59,647 nt of DNA, taken from contig UQNI01000003.1 in assembly GCA_900542375.1 (NCBI GenBank), positions 1 through 59,647 on the forward strand. The letters run 5' to 3'. A program made the position numbers and the translations under genes. Below, one piece after another: positions 1 through 10,400 of the stretch. The stretch's first letter is position 1; the number at the start of each line of letters is the position of its first letter. The stretch comes from an uncultured Oscillospiraceae bacterium. GTDB taxonomy: Bacteria > Bacillota > Clostridia > Oscillospirales > Acutalibacteraceae. The notes beneath the pieces are model-generated. The model had not been told where the DNA came from. It did no database searches and saw only the letters and a list, made by a program, of their open reading frames with translations.

Positions 1-112
1 TCAAGATAAATTATTAAATTTAACATAATTTTATATCTCTGAAAAAAGTATACCTTTCAAAAAGCAACCTTTTTCACTGTTGGTTTATAAGGAAGATAAG
101 AGGAGATTGGGT

Positions 113-1885
113 ATGTACAAGAAAAGAATTATGGCGATAGTTATTTCAGCTATCATGATGTTTAGTATATTTTCTACTACTGTGTTTGCAGAAGAAACGT
201 CTGTAGACAGTTGGGATGGCACTGCAGATACATCATGGTATCAAGACGGTATTTCAGAGTTTCATTTGACTACTGCAGAACAATTGGCCGGTTTAGCTAA
301 AATAGTTAACGAAACTGGAAATGTATTTCAAGGCGTTACTGTTTACCTTGATACAGATGTGGACTTAAGCGGTCATGAATGGGTTTCAATCGGTGCAGGA
401 AACAATGTAGCAAATTATTTTGGAGGAACATTTGACGGACAAGGACATATTGTAAAAAATTTGACTTGTACCAGTCCAAACAATGGAGCATACGGCTTTT
501 TTGGGGTAATATCTCAAACAGGTACAGTACAGAATTTAGGAATTGTGAATGCGAATCTTCAGACTCCGTCAAATGCAGCTTCGACCAATATGGGCATTCT
601 TGCCGATTGGGCAAATCAAGCAAAAGTAATCAATTGCTATACAACAGGAGTTGTGTCAAGCGCTCATGATAGCGGAGGATTTCAGCTCGTTGGGGGATTA
701 ATTGGCCAATGTACAGCAGGTACACAGATTATTGGATGTTACTCCTCTGCTTCCGTAAAAAGTCTGAATGTGGGGGATACTTCTTCCGACACGGTTGGTG
801 GATTAATCGGTCAATGGGAAAATGCAACGGAAGATGCAGTAATTTCGGATAGTTATTTTGATGGAAGTATTGTTTGTGAGTATACAGATGCCGGTGTTGG
901 TGGAATTCTAGGTGCGAATTTTGACTTTGGAGGTATGCCGGGTGTTACGATTCGTAACTGTTTTGTATCCACAACCGATATTACCTGTGCAGAACCGGGA
1001 AATATTACCTGGATTGCTGCGGTTGTAGACAGTGAGGTTACAAATTGCTACTGGCCTGTATCTCCGGATGCAGAAAATCCATATGCAGCAGTTGTAAAAT
1101 TGATTTTAGATGAAGGAGGAACTACTGCGTCAGCAGATCCAAATTTTGATGAGTCTATTTGTGGAGAGGCTGTTGCATCGTTTTCTTCAGAAGAAATCCT
1201 TTCCTCCTTACAAGCAAATGCTGCTCAGGGAGTTACATGGATAAGAGGTATGAACGGTCCCACTTTTCAATGGGACAAACTACATATATCTGCTGTATAT
1301 ACAGAGGTAGAAAAAGCAATTGCTCAAGCAAAGGCTTTAAACAGAGAGCAGTATCAAAATTTTGAAATCGTAGATGAAGCATTAGCTTCTGTTGTATATG
1401 ATTTGGATTCTACAAGACAGTCAGAAGTAGATGTCATGGCCCAGACAATCTTAGATGCAATAGCTGACTTAATGTATAAAGACGCCGATTATACTAAGGT
1501 TGACGAAGCAATTGCCAAGGCAGAATCTTTGAACAAAGATGAGTACAAAGATTTTTCAGGCGTGGACACAGCAATCAATGGTGTGGTAAGAAATAAAAAT
1601 ATTACACAACAAGACGAAGTAGATGCTATGGCGCAAGCAATCGAAGACGCAATTGCAGGTTTGGAGAAGAAAGAGGAAATTCCTGTCAATCCTACAGAAC
1701 CTACTACTCCGGGTGATTCAGGGACAATCAACGGTTCAACAGAGCATGGCTCTGGTAAACAAGGAATGAATTCACCGCAAACAGGAGATAACAGTAATAC
1801 TGTAATTTGGATTACTGTTGCGATATTGGCAGCAGGTGCCATGATGGGCACATTTGTTGTTGCAAGAAAAAGAAAATCTGAATAA
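113..1885 (+). CDS. Wall-anchored surface protein with GLUG-like and FIVAR-like repeats
   Basis: A 590-residue secreted protein predicted to be covalently attached to peptidoglycan. ATG 113 is chosen over an upstream in-frame TTG at 80 because AGGAG lies about 7 nt before it and a clean signal peptide follows (KKR, hydrophobic core, TTVFA/EE cleavage). The N-terminal half has GLUG-type segments (GGTFDGQGH, GGLIGQ) expected to form a beta-solenoid. Residues of about 400-530 hold two similar helical repeats of about 65 residues (AIAQAKALNREQYQNF and AIAKAESLNKDEYKDF), which resemble FIVAR modules. A Pro/Thr/Gly-rich stretch precedes SPQTG (554-558), a hydrophobic segment and the tail RKRKSE. 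The (S/N)PxTG form is what class B sortases of the Clostridioides difficile type recognise. Ligand unknown; no sortase gene is in the window. Confidence 0.85.
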   Translation: MYKKRIMAIVISAIMMFSIFSTTVFAEETSVDSWDGTADTSWYQDGISEFHLTTAEQLAGLAKIVNETGNVFQGVTVYLDTDVDLSGHEWVSIGAGNNVANYFGGTFDGQGHIVKNLTCTSPNNGAYGFFGVISQTGTVQNLGIVNANLQTPSNAASTNMGILADWANQAKVINCYTTGVVSSAHDSGGFQLVGGLIGQCTAGTQIIGCYSSASVKSLNVGDTSSDTVGGLIGQWENATEDAVISDSYFDGSIVCEYTDAGVGGILGANFDFGGMPGVTIRNCFVSTTDITCAEPGNITWIAAVVDSEVTNCYWPVSPDAENPYAAVVKLILDEGGTTASADPNFDESICGEAVASFSSEEILSSLQANAAQGVTWIRGMNGPTFQWDKLHISAVYTEVEKAIAQAKALNREQYQNFEIVDEALASVVYDLDSTRQSEVDVMAQTILDAIADLMYKDADYTKVDEAIAKAESLNKDEYKDFSGVDTAINGVVRNKNITQQDEVDAMAQAIEDAIAGLEKKEEIPVNPTEPTTPGDSGTINGSTEHGSGKQGMNSPQTGDNSNTVIWITVAILAAGAMMGTFVVARKRKSE

Positions 1886-1893
1886 TTTATGAT

Positions 1894-1932
1894 AAAAAGG
1901 CAGCTCCTCAATTTGTGAGGAGCTGCCTTTTA
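1894..1932. terminator. Bidirectional intrinsic terminator
   Basis: Perfect inverted repeat AAAGGCAGCTCCTCA / TGAGGAGCTGCCTTT with a 5-nt loop and A/T runs on both sides. It lies between the convergent surface-protein and glycosyltransferase genes, so it can serve both strands. Confidence 0.9.
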
Positions 1933-1972
1933 TGTTGCTTCAATCATTAGAATACCAATCATACTTACGATT

Positions 1973-3163
1973 TTATTTTTGAACAATATTGGAATTCCTT
2001 TTTAAAGACAGATATAATTTAAGAATAGTTTCGGCCTGACTGGCAGGTGTTAAACGTTCTGCTGTTTTGCTGACCAATGTACGCAAATAAGCTCTTTGTC
2101 GGCTGCTCATATTTGTAAAATTGCGCATCAATCGGTACATATCTATTGGGTTTTCATAGGTAAATCCGTTTTGTCCTTCTATTACAATATCTGCATTTGC
2201 GCTTTTCTTTGGGATAATGACCGGCACGCCGCACGCAATTGCTTCCAGCGGGGAAGCCTTCATGGTCATAGAGCCGGTTGCGCTGACGAATACATCGCAT
2301 ACAGCAAAACAAGTGTTCAATTCTTCTTGTGACAGTTCTCCCGTAAATGTTACTTGGGACATGATACCATATTCTAACGCTAAGTTTTTCAGATAATTCA
2401 TTTGCGGTCCATCACCGGCAATAATCAGTCTTAATGTGTCTGTAGATTTTACACATTTTTTCCAGTAATAAAGCAGTTGGTCCACATTATTATTTTTGTA
2501 AAGTTGACCTGCAAAAATGACACCTGTATCATCGGGTTTTAAACGCAGGCGTTCTTTCATTTCCCAACATGCTTGTTCACTGATGCCGTACATACGAAAT
2601 TTAACGTCATTTACACAATAAGGAATACGGATAATTTTTGCTTTTGGAGCGTATTCTTTAATGTGGGAAACCAATTGGCGCGAAGAATACGTTACAATTT
2701 GAGAGTGAGATAAAATTTTTTGAGCGTGACGTTGCGCCAATGGCTGCATAATTAAGCTGAATATTTGTTGTAAAGACTGCTCGCCATCTAATTGCTGTGC
2801 ATTATGAAATTCATGTACAGTGGAGATGATAGGAACGTGATTCTTTTGTCCAAAGCGCAGTCCGGCCATTCCGATTTCAGACATAGTCAATATATGAAGC
2901 ACATCCGGTTTAAATGCACCTATGTAATAGTCCAGCATATGTGCATATATTTTATTAGCACTTTGACGATAGAAATTATTGGATTTACTAGCAGGGCAAC
3001 ATAGCATACCCTTGTCCAATATAATTTCTGTTGCTTTTGTAGACCCTGTTACAATTAAAACTTTATGTCCAAGCTGTTGCAAGCCTTTTTGTAAAACTGC
3101 GGCCTGATTGGCTGCTGCTGTATTTTTATGAATAAAAGTCTCTGTAAAAATTGCAATTCTCAT
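1973..3163 (-). CDS. GT4-family (GT-B fold) glycosyltransferase
   Basis: A 396-residue retaining-type glycosyltransferase resembling bacterial glycolipid glycosyl/mannosyltransferases. The N-terminal acceptor domain begins MRIAIFTETFIHKNTAA. The C-terminal donor domain starts near VIFAGQLYKNNNVDQLL and contains IIAGDGPQ, VTFTGELSQEEL and PLEAIACGVPVI. The second Glu of the GT4 EX7E motif is present (PLEA), but the position of the first is Met (GSMTMKASPLE), which is unusual. There is no signal peptide, so action at the cytoplasmic face of the membrane is likely. GGTGAG precedes ATG 3163. It is monocistronic, convergent with the preceding gene. Acceptor and sugar cannot be told from sequence; glycolipid or wall polymer synthesis is an inference. 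Confidence 0.85.
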   Translation of the reverse strand: MRIAIFTETFIHKNTAAANQAAVLQKGLQQLGHKVLIVTGSTKATEIILDKGMLCCPASKSNNFYRQSANKIYAHMLDYYIGAFKPDVLHILTMSEIGMAGLRFGQKNHVPIISTVHEFHNAQQLDGEQSLQQIFSLIMQPLAQRHAQKILSHSQIVTYSSRQLVSHIKEYAPKAKIIRIPYCVNDVKFRMYGISEQACWEMKERLRLKPDDTGVIFAGQLYKNNNVDQLLYYWKKCVKSTDTLRLIIAGDGPQMNYLKNLALEYGIMSQVTFTGELSQEELNTCFAVCDVFVSATGSMTMKASPLEAIACGVPVIIPKKSANADIVIEGQNGFTYENPIDMYRLMRNFTNMSSRQRAYLRTLVSKTAERLTPASQAETILKLYLSLKRNSNIVQK

Positions 3164-3591
3164 ATGCTCACCATTTTTAATATTTAACTTTTATTATAAC
3201 ATAAAAGAAATTGCTATGCAATTTCTAGCAGAAAAACGTTAAAACGTTCTAGCAACAACCAAAATCTATGATTTTGAGTTTGTTGTAAGGTTGTTATAAC
3301 ATTAAAAAATTGCTATAGAATTTTTACAGATAAAAGCTAAAACGTTTTCATAACAGTCAAGATTTTTAATTTGTTGTTCCTAAAATTGGTTAAATCATAA
3401 TGCGATTTGTAATTCATACTTGTACTGTAAAGTACTGGCTTGCTGCCGACAAAAACATGTGCATGTAACTTGCGATATTGTGCTCTTTGTTTTCCTTGGC
3501 AGAATTACTTTTTTGTAAAGGAATCATTCAAAATGTACGAATAATAGCGATTTTATACGAAAAAACTGGGAAATCTTTTTTGGGGAACCCC
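3164..3591. other. AT-rich intergenic region with an imperfect direct duplication
   Basis: No coding sequence is seen between the divergent glycosyltransferase and hprK genes. Two similar blocks lie about 100 bp apart (3193-3290 and 3295-3390). Both contain ATAACAT-AAAAA-TTGCTAT-GAATTT followed by (T)AAAACGTT, and end in a TTTGTTGT segment. Confidence 0.5.
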
Positions 3592-3620
3592 TTTAAACTT
3601 TTTTACAGTTACGGTATAAT
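3592..3620 (+). promoter_or_regulatory. Sigma-A-type promoter for hprK
   Basis: TTTAAA (3592-3597), a 17-bp spacer and a perfect TATAAT (3615-3620). The predicted transcript start near 3627 is only about 15 nt before the first in-frame ATG (3642), which has no ribosome binding site; this supports translation from TTG 3666. Confidence 0.65.
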
Positions 3621-3665
3621 AAATAAAATAGACTTTTCAATATGAAGGAAAGCAGGTGTGTTGCA

Positions 3666-4631
3666 TTGTCTCAGTTTACAATTTCATTATCAAAAATCAT
3701 GAAAGAGCTTTCTTTGGAAACCATTTATATGCCTTCCAATCCGGATGAATTATTGGTATGTTCTCCGGATGTAAATCGTCCTGGATTGGAGTTACATGGC
3801 TTTTTTACCCACTTTGAGAAAGATAGAATTCTTATTATAGGCAATGCGGAATCCGCTTATTTGGAGGAAGAATGCGATAAGGAAAAACGTATTGAAGTGT
3901 TGGAAGCATTGCTTTCCAAGCAACCTCCTGCAGTGATATTTTGCCGCAGCTTACAGCCTGTGGAGGAATTTATCACCATTGCAAAAAAATACGAAGTACC
4001 GTTATTGAGTTCCGATGAAATGACATGTGTATTGCTGGCAGCATTAATTTCTTTTTTAAATGTACAGCTTGCTCCTCGTGTAACCAGACACGGCGTATTG
4101 GTTGAAGTATATGGTGAGGGCATTTTGATTGTTGGAGACAGCGGTGTCGGAAAAAGTGAAACAGCCATTGAATTAATCAAGCGCGGGCATCGTTTAATTG
4201 CAGATGATGCAGTTGAGATTCGCCGTGTTTCTGCAAAAACATTGGTTGGTTCTTCTCCCAAAAATATTCGCCACTTTATTGAACTGCGCGGCATCGGAAT
4301 TGTCAATGCACGGCGTCTGTTTGGTATGGGTGCTGTTAAAACAACAGAAAAAATTGACTTTATCATCAATTTGGAAGTATGGGATGATAAAAGTGAATAT
4401 GACCGTATGGGCATTGACAAAGAATATACTGAAATTTTAGATATTAAAGTACCTGTTATGACCATTCCGGTTCGTCAAGGAAGAAACCTTGCAGTTATTA
4501 TTGAAGTAGCAGCAATGAATAACCGTGAAAAAACAATGGGTTATAATGCAGCAAAAGACCTTATGGAACATATGGGGATGGATCCTGATATTATGCAGCC
4601 GCAAGAAAAGAAGATAGATTTGGAAATTTAA
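3666..4631 (+). CDS. hprK: HPr kinase/phosphorylase
   Basis: Bifunctional enzyme that phosphorylates HPr on the regulatory serine using ATP or PPi and removes the phosphate again; it is the sensor of carbon catabolite repression in Firmicutes. The Walker A motif GDSGVGKS is at 157-164, followed by IADDAVEIRR and the family signature region ELRGIGIVNARRLFG. The 321-residue length is normal. TTG 3666 is chosen as start: AGCAGGTG lies about 9 nt upstream and the resulting N-terminus (SQFTISLSKIMKEL) fits the family. The alternative ATG 3642 lacks a Shine-Dalgarno sequence. It is the first gene of a run with murB, rapZ, whiA, dnaE and pfkA, an order common in Clostridia. Confidence 0.95.
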   Translation: MSQFTISLSKIMKELSLETIYMPSNPDELLVCSPDVNRPGLELHGFFTHFEKDRILIIGNAESAYLEEECDKEKRIEVLEALLSKQPPAVIFCRSLQPVEEFITIAKKYEVPLLSSDEMTCVLLAALISFLNVQLAPRVTRHGVLVEVYGEGILIVGDSGVGKSETAIELIKRGHRLIADDAVEIRRVSAKTLVGSSPKNIRHFIELRGIGIVNARRLFGMGAVKTTEKIDFIINLEVWDDKSEYDRMGIDKEYTEILDIKVPVMTIPVRQGRNLAVIIEVAAMNNREKTMGYNAAKDLMEHMGMDPDIMQPQEKKIDLEI

Positions 4632-4654
4632 TTTTGTATACCATGGAGGCGACT

Positions 4655-5566
4655 ATGAGTCAACTGGAAAAACTGGAACAACTTGCAATTTCATTACACT
4701 GTGATGTACGCAATCAAGAACCTATGCGTAAGCATACTACGTTTAAAATAGGCGGACCGGCCGATTTGTTTATTGTAGTAAATGATGTGCAAGCGCTGCA
4801 ATCTGTTTATACAGCTGCAAAGGAATTGGGAGTACCTTGTATGGTAATTGGAAAAGGTTCCAATTTGCTTGTAAAGGACAGCGGTATCAGAGGTGCTGTG
4901 ATACAGTTGGGAGGTGCATTTTTTGACATTAATTTAAAAGAAAATAATGTGCTGGAAGCAGGTGCGGGAGCCTCTTTGGCGACTGTTTGCGGATATGCAT
5001 TACAGCAGTCCCTGACAGGATTGGAATTTGCATGGGGAATTCCAGGTTCCATTGGCGGTGCAGCCTTTATGAATGCCGGAGCATACGGTGAAGAAATGAA
5101 AGATGTGGTACTAAGCTGTACTCATATGAATCCTGATGGCACCATTGAAACTTATACTGCAGAACAATTGGATTTTGCATACAGACACAGTGTTTATCAA
5201 AAGTCACATGGAATTGTATTATCAGTTGCGTTTCAATTGAAAAAAGGCGATAAGCAGGAAATCAAAGCCAAAATGGATGATTTAATGGGAAGACGAAAAG
5301 AGAAACAGCCGTTGGAATATCCAAGTGCAGGAAGTGTATTTAAACGTCCTGTAGGATATTTTGCAGGTACCATGATTGAGCAGTGTGGTTTAAAAGGTAA
5401 AACGGTTGGCGGAGCAATGGTCAGTCCAAAACATGCAGGTTTTATTGTGAATACTGGCGATGCAACATGTCAAGATGTGTTAGATTTGATTTCTTTGATT
5501 CAAACTACGGTGAATGAACAAACAGGTATTATGCTTGAATGTGAAATTCGTGCAATTGGTGGATAA
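4655..5566 (+). CDS. murB: UDP-N-acetylenolpyruvoylglucosamine reductase
   Basis: FAD- and NADPH-dependent reductase that makes UDP-MurNAc, the second committed step of cytoplasmic peptidoglycan precursor synthesis. KHTTFKIGGPADLF opens the FAD-binding domain, followed by GKGSNLLV, GIPGSIGGAAFMNAGAYG and the active-site PSAGSVFKRP; GCTGGQ-type motifs belong to the next gene, not this one. The 303-residue length suits the short type IIb MurB of Gram-positives. GGAGG ends 5 nt before ATG 4655, which is preferred over TTG 4634 and ATG 4643. The start lies 23 nt after the hprK stop, so the two genes are probably co-transcribed. Confidence 0.96.
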   Translation: MSQLEKLEQLAISLHCDVRNQEPMRKHTTFKIGGPADLFIVVNDVQALQSVYTAAKELGVPCMVIGKGSNLLVKDSGIRGAVIQLGGAFFDINLKENNVLEAGAGASLATVCGYALQQSLTGLEFAWGIPGSIGGAAFMNAGAYGEEMKDVVLSCTHMNPDGTIETYTAEQLDFAYRHSVYQKSHGIVLSVAFQLKKGDKQEIKAKMDDLMGRRKEKQPLEYPSAGSVFKRPVGYFAGTMIEQCGLKGKTVGGAMVSPKHAGFIVNTGDATCQDVLDLISLIQTTVNEQTGIMLECEIRAIGG

Positions 5567-5624
5567 TACCGATTCCTATAAAATAAGATTGAGAGTGCGG
5601 ATTTTAAAGGGAAAGGATGGGAAA

Positions 5625-6482
5625 ATGGAATTTTTAATTGTAACAGGATTGTCCGGTGCCGGAAAATCGGTTACCATCAATGCTTTGGAGGATATTGGAT
5701 TTTATTGTGTGGATAATATCCCATCAAAGCTTGTGGTTACCTTTTATGATTTGTGTGAGCGTGCCAAAGAAGATTTTTCACGTGTTGCGGTTGTGACAGA
5801 TATTCGAGGCGGAGCGCTCTCTGATAAATTCTTTGAGTTTTTAGAAACATTCAAAGAGAGAAAAGTGCCATACAAAATTTTATTTTTAGATGCAGGAGAT
5901 ATTGTGTTGGTACATCGCTATAAAGAAACTCGACGCAGACATCCATTATCGGAAACGGCGTCCGGCTCTTTGGAACAAGCAGTGAAAATGGAACGGGAAC
6001 TCTTAAGACCTATGCGTGAAGCTGCGGATTATATCATAGATACTTCCTATTTAGCGCCTTCTCAACTAAAACAACGTTTGTCCAATTTATTTCTGGGCAA
6101 TGTTTCGGATGCGCTTACCATTCAAATTATGTCATTTGGCTTCAAAAACGGAATTCCCACCGAGGCAGACATGATGTTTGATGTTCGTTGTCTGCCAAAT
6201 CCGTTTTATGTGCCTGAACTGAAAAAATTAACGGGTTTGGATGAACCTGTAAAAGAATATGTCATGAAGTGGGACGAGACACAAGGGTTTATTACACGTT
6301 TTTTGGACTTAATTGATTATATGATTCCTCTGTTCTGCAATGAAGGAAAGAGTCAATTGGTTATTGCAATTGGCTGTACAGGCGGACAGCATCGTTCTGT
6401 TACCATTGTAGAGTTGCTGTATAAGCATTTAATTGCACAAAATAAACGAGCCAGTGTAAACCATAGAGATATTAAACGATAA
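5625..6482 (+). CDS. rapZ: RapZ/YvcJ-type nucleotide-binding protein
   Basis: A 285-residue P-loop protein of the RapZ (YvcJ) family. In E. coli RapZ is the RNase E adapter for GlmZ decay; in Firmicutes YvcJ is a nucleotide hydrolase of less clear role. Walker A GLSGAGKS is at residues 8-15, FYCVDNIPSKL follows, and the C-terminal GCTGGQHRSV motif is intact. The reading frame stays open upstream to 5514 inside murB, but ATG 5625 has GGATGG before it and gives the standard MEFLIVTGLSGAGKS start. In many Firmicutes yvcK lies between this gene and whiA; here whiA follows after 13 nt. Confidence 0.94.
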   Translation: MEFLIVTGLSGAGKSVTINALEDIGFYCVDNIPSKLVVTFYDLCERAKEDFSRVAVVTDIRGGALSDKFFEFLETFKERKVPYKILFLDAGDIVLVHRYKETRRRHPLSETASGSLEQAVKMERELLRPMREAADYIIDTSYLAPSQLKQRLSNLFLGNVSDALTIQIMSFGFKNGIPTEADMMFDVRCLPNPFYVPELKKLTGLDEPVKEYVMKWDETQGFITRFLDLIDYMIPLFCNEGKSQLVIAIGCTGGQHRSVTIVELLYKHLIAQNKRASVNHRDIKR

Positions 6483-6495
6483 GGAGAAAACAGTT

Positions 6496-7425
6496 ATGTC
6501 ATTTGCAGCAGATACCAAAAGTGAACTTTGCAAACAAGTTTGCCCGTACGACTGCTGCGCCAAAGCAGAATGTTACGGCATTTTGTTGTTTGCAAAGCAG
6601 TTTTCACTCAGAAGTATTGCTTTCAGTACCGAACATAGGGAAACTGCTTTGCGCTTGGCAGATTTGATTACCGAACAGACACAGGCGGTTGTAGATATCT
6701 CTGCAAAAATGACAAGACGAAATGGGCATCCCGTTACCAGTACGGTAACTATACCTGACGAAAACCAAAGATTGCGGTTACTACAGTACTTTGGTCACAC
6801 AGGAAATGAGGTTACGCTGAGAATCAATCGTGATATGATACAATGGGAATGTTGTATATCTGCATTCTTGCGAGGAGTTTTTTTGTCTTGTGGCACCATA
6901 ACCAATCCTGAAAAAGAATATCATTTGGAATTTGTAGTGCCTTATATGAATTTAGCAAACGATTTGAAGAATTTGCTTACCAATATTCAAGAGCTGGAAT
7001 TACAGCCGGCTGTTACCAATCGAAAAGGTAGTTTTGTAGTATACATAAAAGGCAGCGAAGGAATTGAAAACTTACTTACATTTATGGGTGCAACCAATGC
7101 GTCCATGAATTTTATGCAAGTGAAAATGTTCAAGGAAGTTCGTAACCAGGTAAACAGAAAAACCAACTTTGAAACAGCGAATATCGATAAAACCGTTTCT
7201 GCTTCTGCAAAACAAATTGCGGCAATCGAAACGATTATACACTCTGTTGGTTTACAACAGCTGCCTTTAGACTTACAGGAACTTGCATCTTTGCGCTATG
7301 AAAATCCGGAAATGTCATTGCGGGAATTGGGCGAACAGCTTTCAGAGCCAATCAGCCGTTCCGGTGTCAATCATCGATTAAAGCGGATTATGGCATTTGC
7401 AGATTCCATTGGAAAAAAGAACTAA
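6496..7425 (+). CDS. whiA: WhiA-type DNA-binding protein
   Basis: A 309-residue WhiA protein: an N-terminal domain related to LAGLIDADG homing endonucleases (without nuclease function in the family) and a C-terminal helix-turn-helix (SLRELGEQLSEPISRSGVNH). In streptomycetes WhiA controls sporulation septation; in Bacillus it affects division and chromosome segregation. AAGGAG lies 9 nt before the ATG. The 13-nt gap from rapZ implies co-transcription and probably translational coupling. The N-terminus is Cys-rich (CKQVCPYDCCAKAEC), as in many clostridial homologs. Confidence 0.95.
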   Translation: MSFAADTKSELCKQVCPYDCCAKAECYGILLFAKQFSLRSIAFSTEHRETALRLADLITEQTQAVVDISAKMTRRNGHPVTSTVTIPDENQRLRLLQYFGHTGNEVTLRINRDMIQWECCISAFLRGVFLSCGTITNPEKEYHLEFVVPYMNLANDLKNLLTNIQELELQPAVTNRKGSFVVYIKGSEGIENLLTFMGATNASMNFMQVKMFKEVRNQVNRKTNFETANIDKTVSASAKQIAAIETIIHSVGLQQLPLDLQELASLRYENPEMSLRELGEQLSEPISRSGVNHRLKRIMAFADSIGKKN

Positions 7426-7473
7426 AATCACATAGTTTTATAACATGTTGTAGATGTTGGAAAGGAGGAAGCA

Positions 7474-10400
7474 ATGTCAGGTTTTGTACATTTGCATTTG
7501 CATACAGAATATAGTTTGTTGGATGGCGCTTGCCGTATCAATCCTTTGATGGAACATTTAAAAGAAATTGGACAAACTGCAGTTGCCATTACTGACCATG
7601 GGGTCATGTATGGTGTGATTGATTTTTATCGTGCTGCAAAAAAGCATGGGATTAAGCCTATTATTGGCTGTGAAGTCTATGTTGCTCCACGTACTCGTTT
7701 TGATAAAGTGCATGAACTGGATGGCGAACAACATCATTTGGTACTGCTGTGTAAAGATAACAAAGGATATGAAAATTTAACTGCACTGGTATCCCAGGCG
7801 TGGACAGAAGGATTTTACAGCAAGCCTCGTGTTGATTTGGATTTACTGGCCAAGCATAGCGAAGGACTGATTGCTTCCTCTGCCTGTCTTGCGGGTGCTA
7901 TTCCAAGAGCTTGCCGACGAGGTGATTATGAAGAAGCAAAACGGCTAGCATTGGTACATAATGAAATCTTTGGGCAAGGTAATTTTTATATTGAACTGCA
8001 AGATCATGGAATTGAAGCCCAGCGAGAAATCAATCCCATGTTAATTCGTATTTCAGAGGAAACAGGCATTCCTTTGATTGCAACGAATGACAGCCATTAT
8101 ATCAAAAAAGAAGATAGTCAGATGCATTATATTTTAATGTGCATCCAAACAAACCATACCGTAGAAGATGACGACCGTATGGAATTTGCTTCCGATGAAT
8201 TTTATGTAAAAACGGAAGAAGAGATGAGAGCGTTATTTCCGGAACATCCCGAAGCATTTGACAATACCGTAAAAATTGCGGAACAATGCAACGTAGAATT
8301 TGAGTTTGGCAATACAAAGCTGCCAAATTACGATACGCCAAACGGTCAGGATAATGTGGAATACTTCAGAACCAAATGTTATGAAGGACTTTACCGTCAT
8401 TACGGAAACCAGCCTGATCAGGCCTTGATAGACAGACTGGAATTTGAGTTGAATACCATTATTAAAATGGGGTATGTCAATTACTATTTGATTGTATTTG
8501 ACTTTATTGATTATGCAAAATCTGTCGATATTCCTGTAGGGCCGGGAAGAGGTTCCGGTGCAGGCAGTTTGGCTGCCTATTGTTTGGGCATTACAGGAAT
8601 TGACCCCATTCGCTACAATTTGCTGTTTGAACGTTTTTTAAATCCGGAACGTATCAGCATGCCGGACTTTGATATTGATTTCAGCGATGAACGCAGACAG
8701 GAAATGATAGATTATGTTGTACGTCGCTATGGTGAAGACCATGTAGCTCAAATTATTACATTTGGCACCATGGCTGCTCGTGGTTCTATTCGTGATGTTG
8801 GCAGGGCAATGGCAATTCCGTATGCAAAAGTGGATTCTGTTGCAAAATTGGTTCCTATGGAATTAAACATTACCTTGGACCGCGCATTAAACATTTCCCA
8901 TGATTTAAAAAATTTATATGATTCTGACCCGCAGGTAAAAGAACTGATTGATATGGCAAAAAAATTGGAAGGCATGCCCAGAAATGCTTCCACACACGCT
9001 GCGGGCGTTGTGATTACTGACCGACCTGTTTGCAAATACGTACCGCTTGCCAAAAATAACGATGCGGTTGTAACGCAGTTTACCATGACAACTTTGGAAG
9101 AATTGGGACTGCTGAAAATGGACTTTTTGGGGTTACGCAATTTGTCTATCATTCAGAATGCGGAATTACAAATCAGAAAACAAAAACCTGATTTTTCTAT
9201 AGAAGATATTCCGATGGACGATAAAAAAACCTTTTCTATGATTGCATCCGGCGCAACAGAAGGTGTGTTCCAGTTTGAATCGGCAGGTATGAAAAGCATG
9301 ATTGTGCAATTAAAGCCCGTCAGCATTGAGGACTTAATTGCGGTTATCTCGCTATATCGTCCCGGACCTATGGATTCTATTCCAAAATATATAGAAAACA
9401 GACACAATCCATCTAAAGTACGATATAAACATCCGCTTTTGAAAGATATTTTGGATGTTACATATGGCTGTATTGTTTATCAAGAGCAAGTAATGCAGAT
9501 TTTCCGTACCTTGGCAGGTTATTCCCTTGGCAGAGCAGACATTGTACGCCGTGCCATGTCAAAGAAAAAAGCAGATGTCATGGAAAAAGAACGTAAAATC
9601 TTCATTTACGGTTTGCAAAATGAAGACGGTACTTGGGAAGTAGAAGGCTGCATCAATCGCGGTGTGGATGAGCAAACGGCTGTATCTATTTTTCATGAAA
9701 TGGAGAGTTTTGCTTCCTATGCCTTTAATAAATCCCATGCCGCTGCGTACGCGGTACTTTCTTACCAGACTGCTTGGTTAAAATGTCATTATCCAAAAGA
9801 GTATATGGCAGCTTTGCTTACCAGTGTATTGGACAACGCCAATAAAGTTGCCATTTACAATGCAGAATGTAACCGTTTGGGCATTCGCGTTTTACCGCCT
9901 CATGTAAACACCAGCGAAACAGGTTTTACAGCTGTGGGAAATGATATTCGTTTTGGTCTGTTGGCAGTAAAAAATTTAGGTCGTGGATTTATTGACCGTA
10001 TGATAGAAGAACGCACCAGAGAAGGTAAGTTTTCCAGCTTCTATTCTTTCTGCAAACGCATGTATGGACAAGATTTAAATCGCCGTGCATTGGAAAGTTT
10101 GATTAAGTGCGGCGCTTTGGATGATTTAGGTTGTAACCGCAGGCAAATGTTGGCCTCCGTGGCTATCGTCCTGGATACGCTGGAAGCGGATAAAAGGAAA
10201 AATGTAGAGGGACAAATCGGCTTTTTTGATGTGATTCAAACAGATGGTCCTTCGGTAGAAGAATTTGTGCCTGAACCAATGCCGGATATCAGTCAGAGTG
10301 AAAAACTGATTATGGAAAAAGAAGTAACGGGAATGTATTTGTCAGGGCATCCAATGTCAGAATATTTGCCAGTGTATGACAAGATAGGGGCGCGTAAAAT

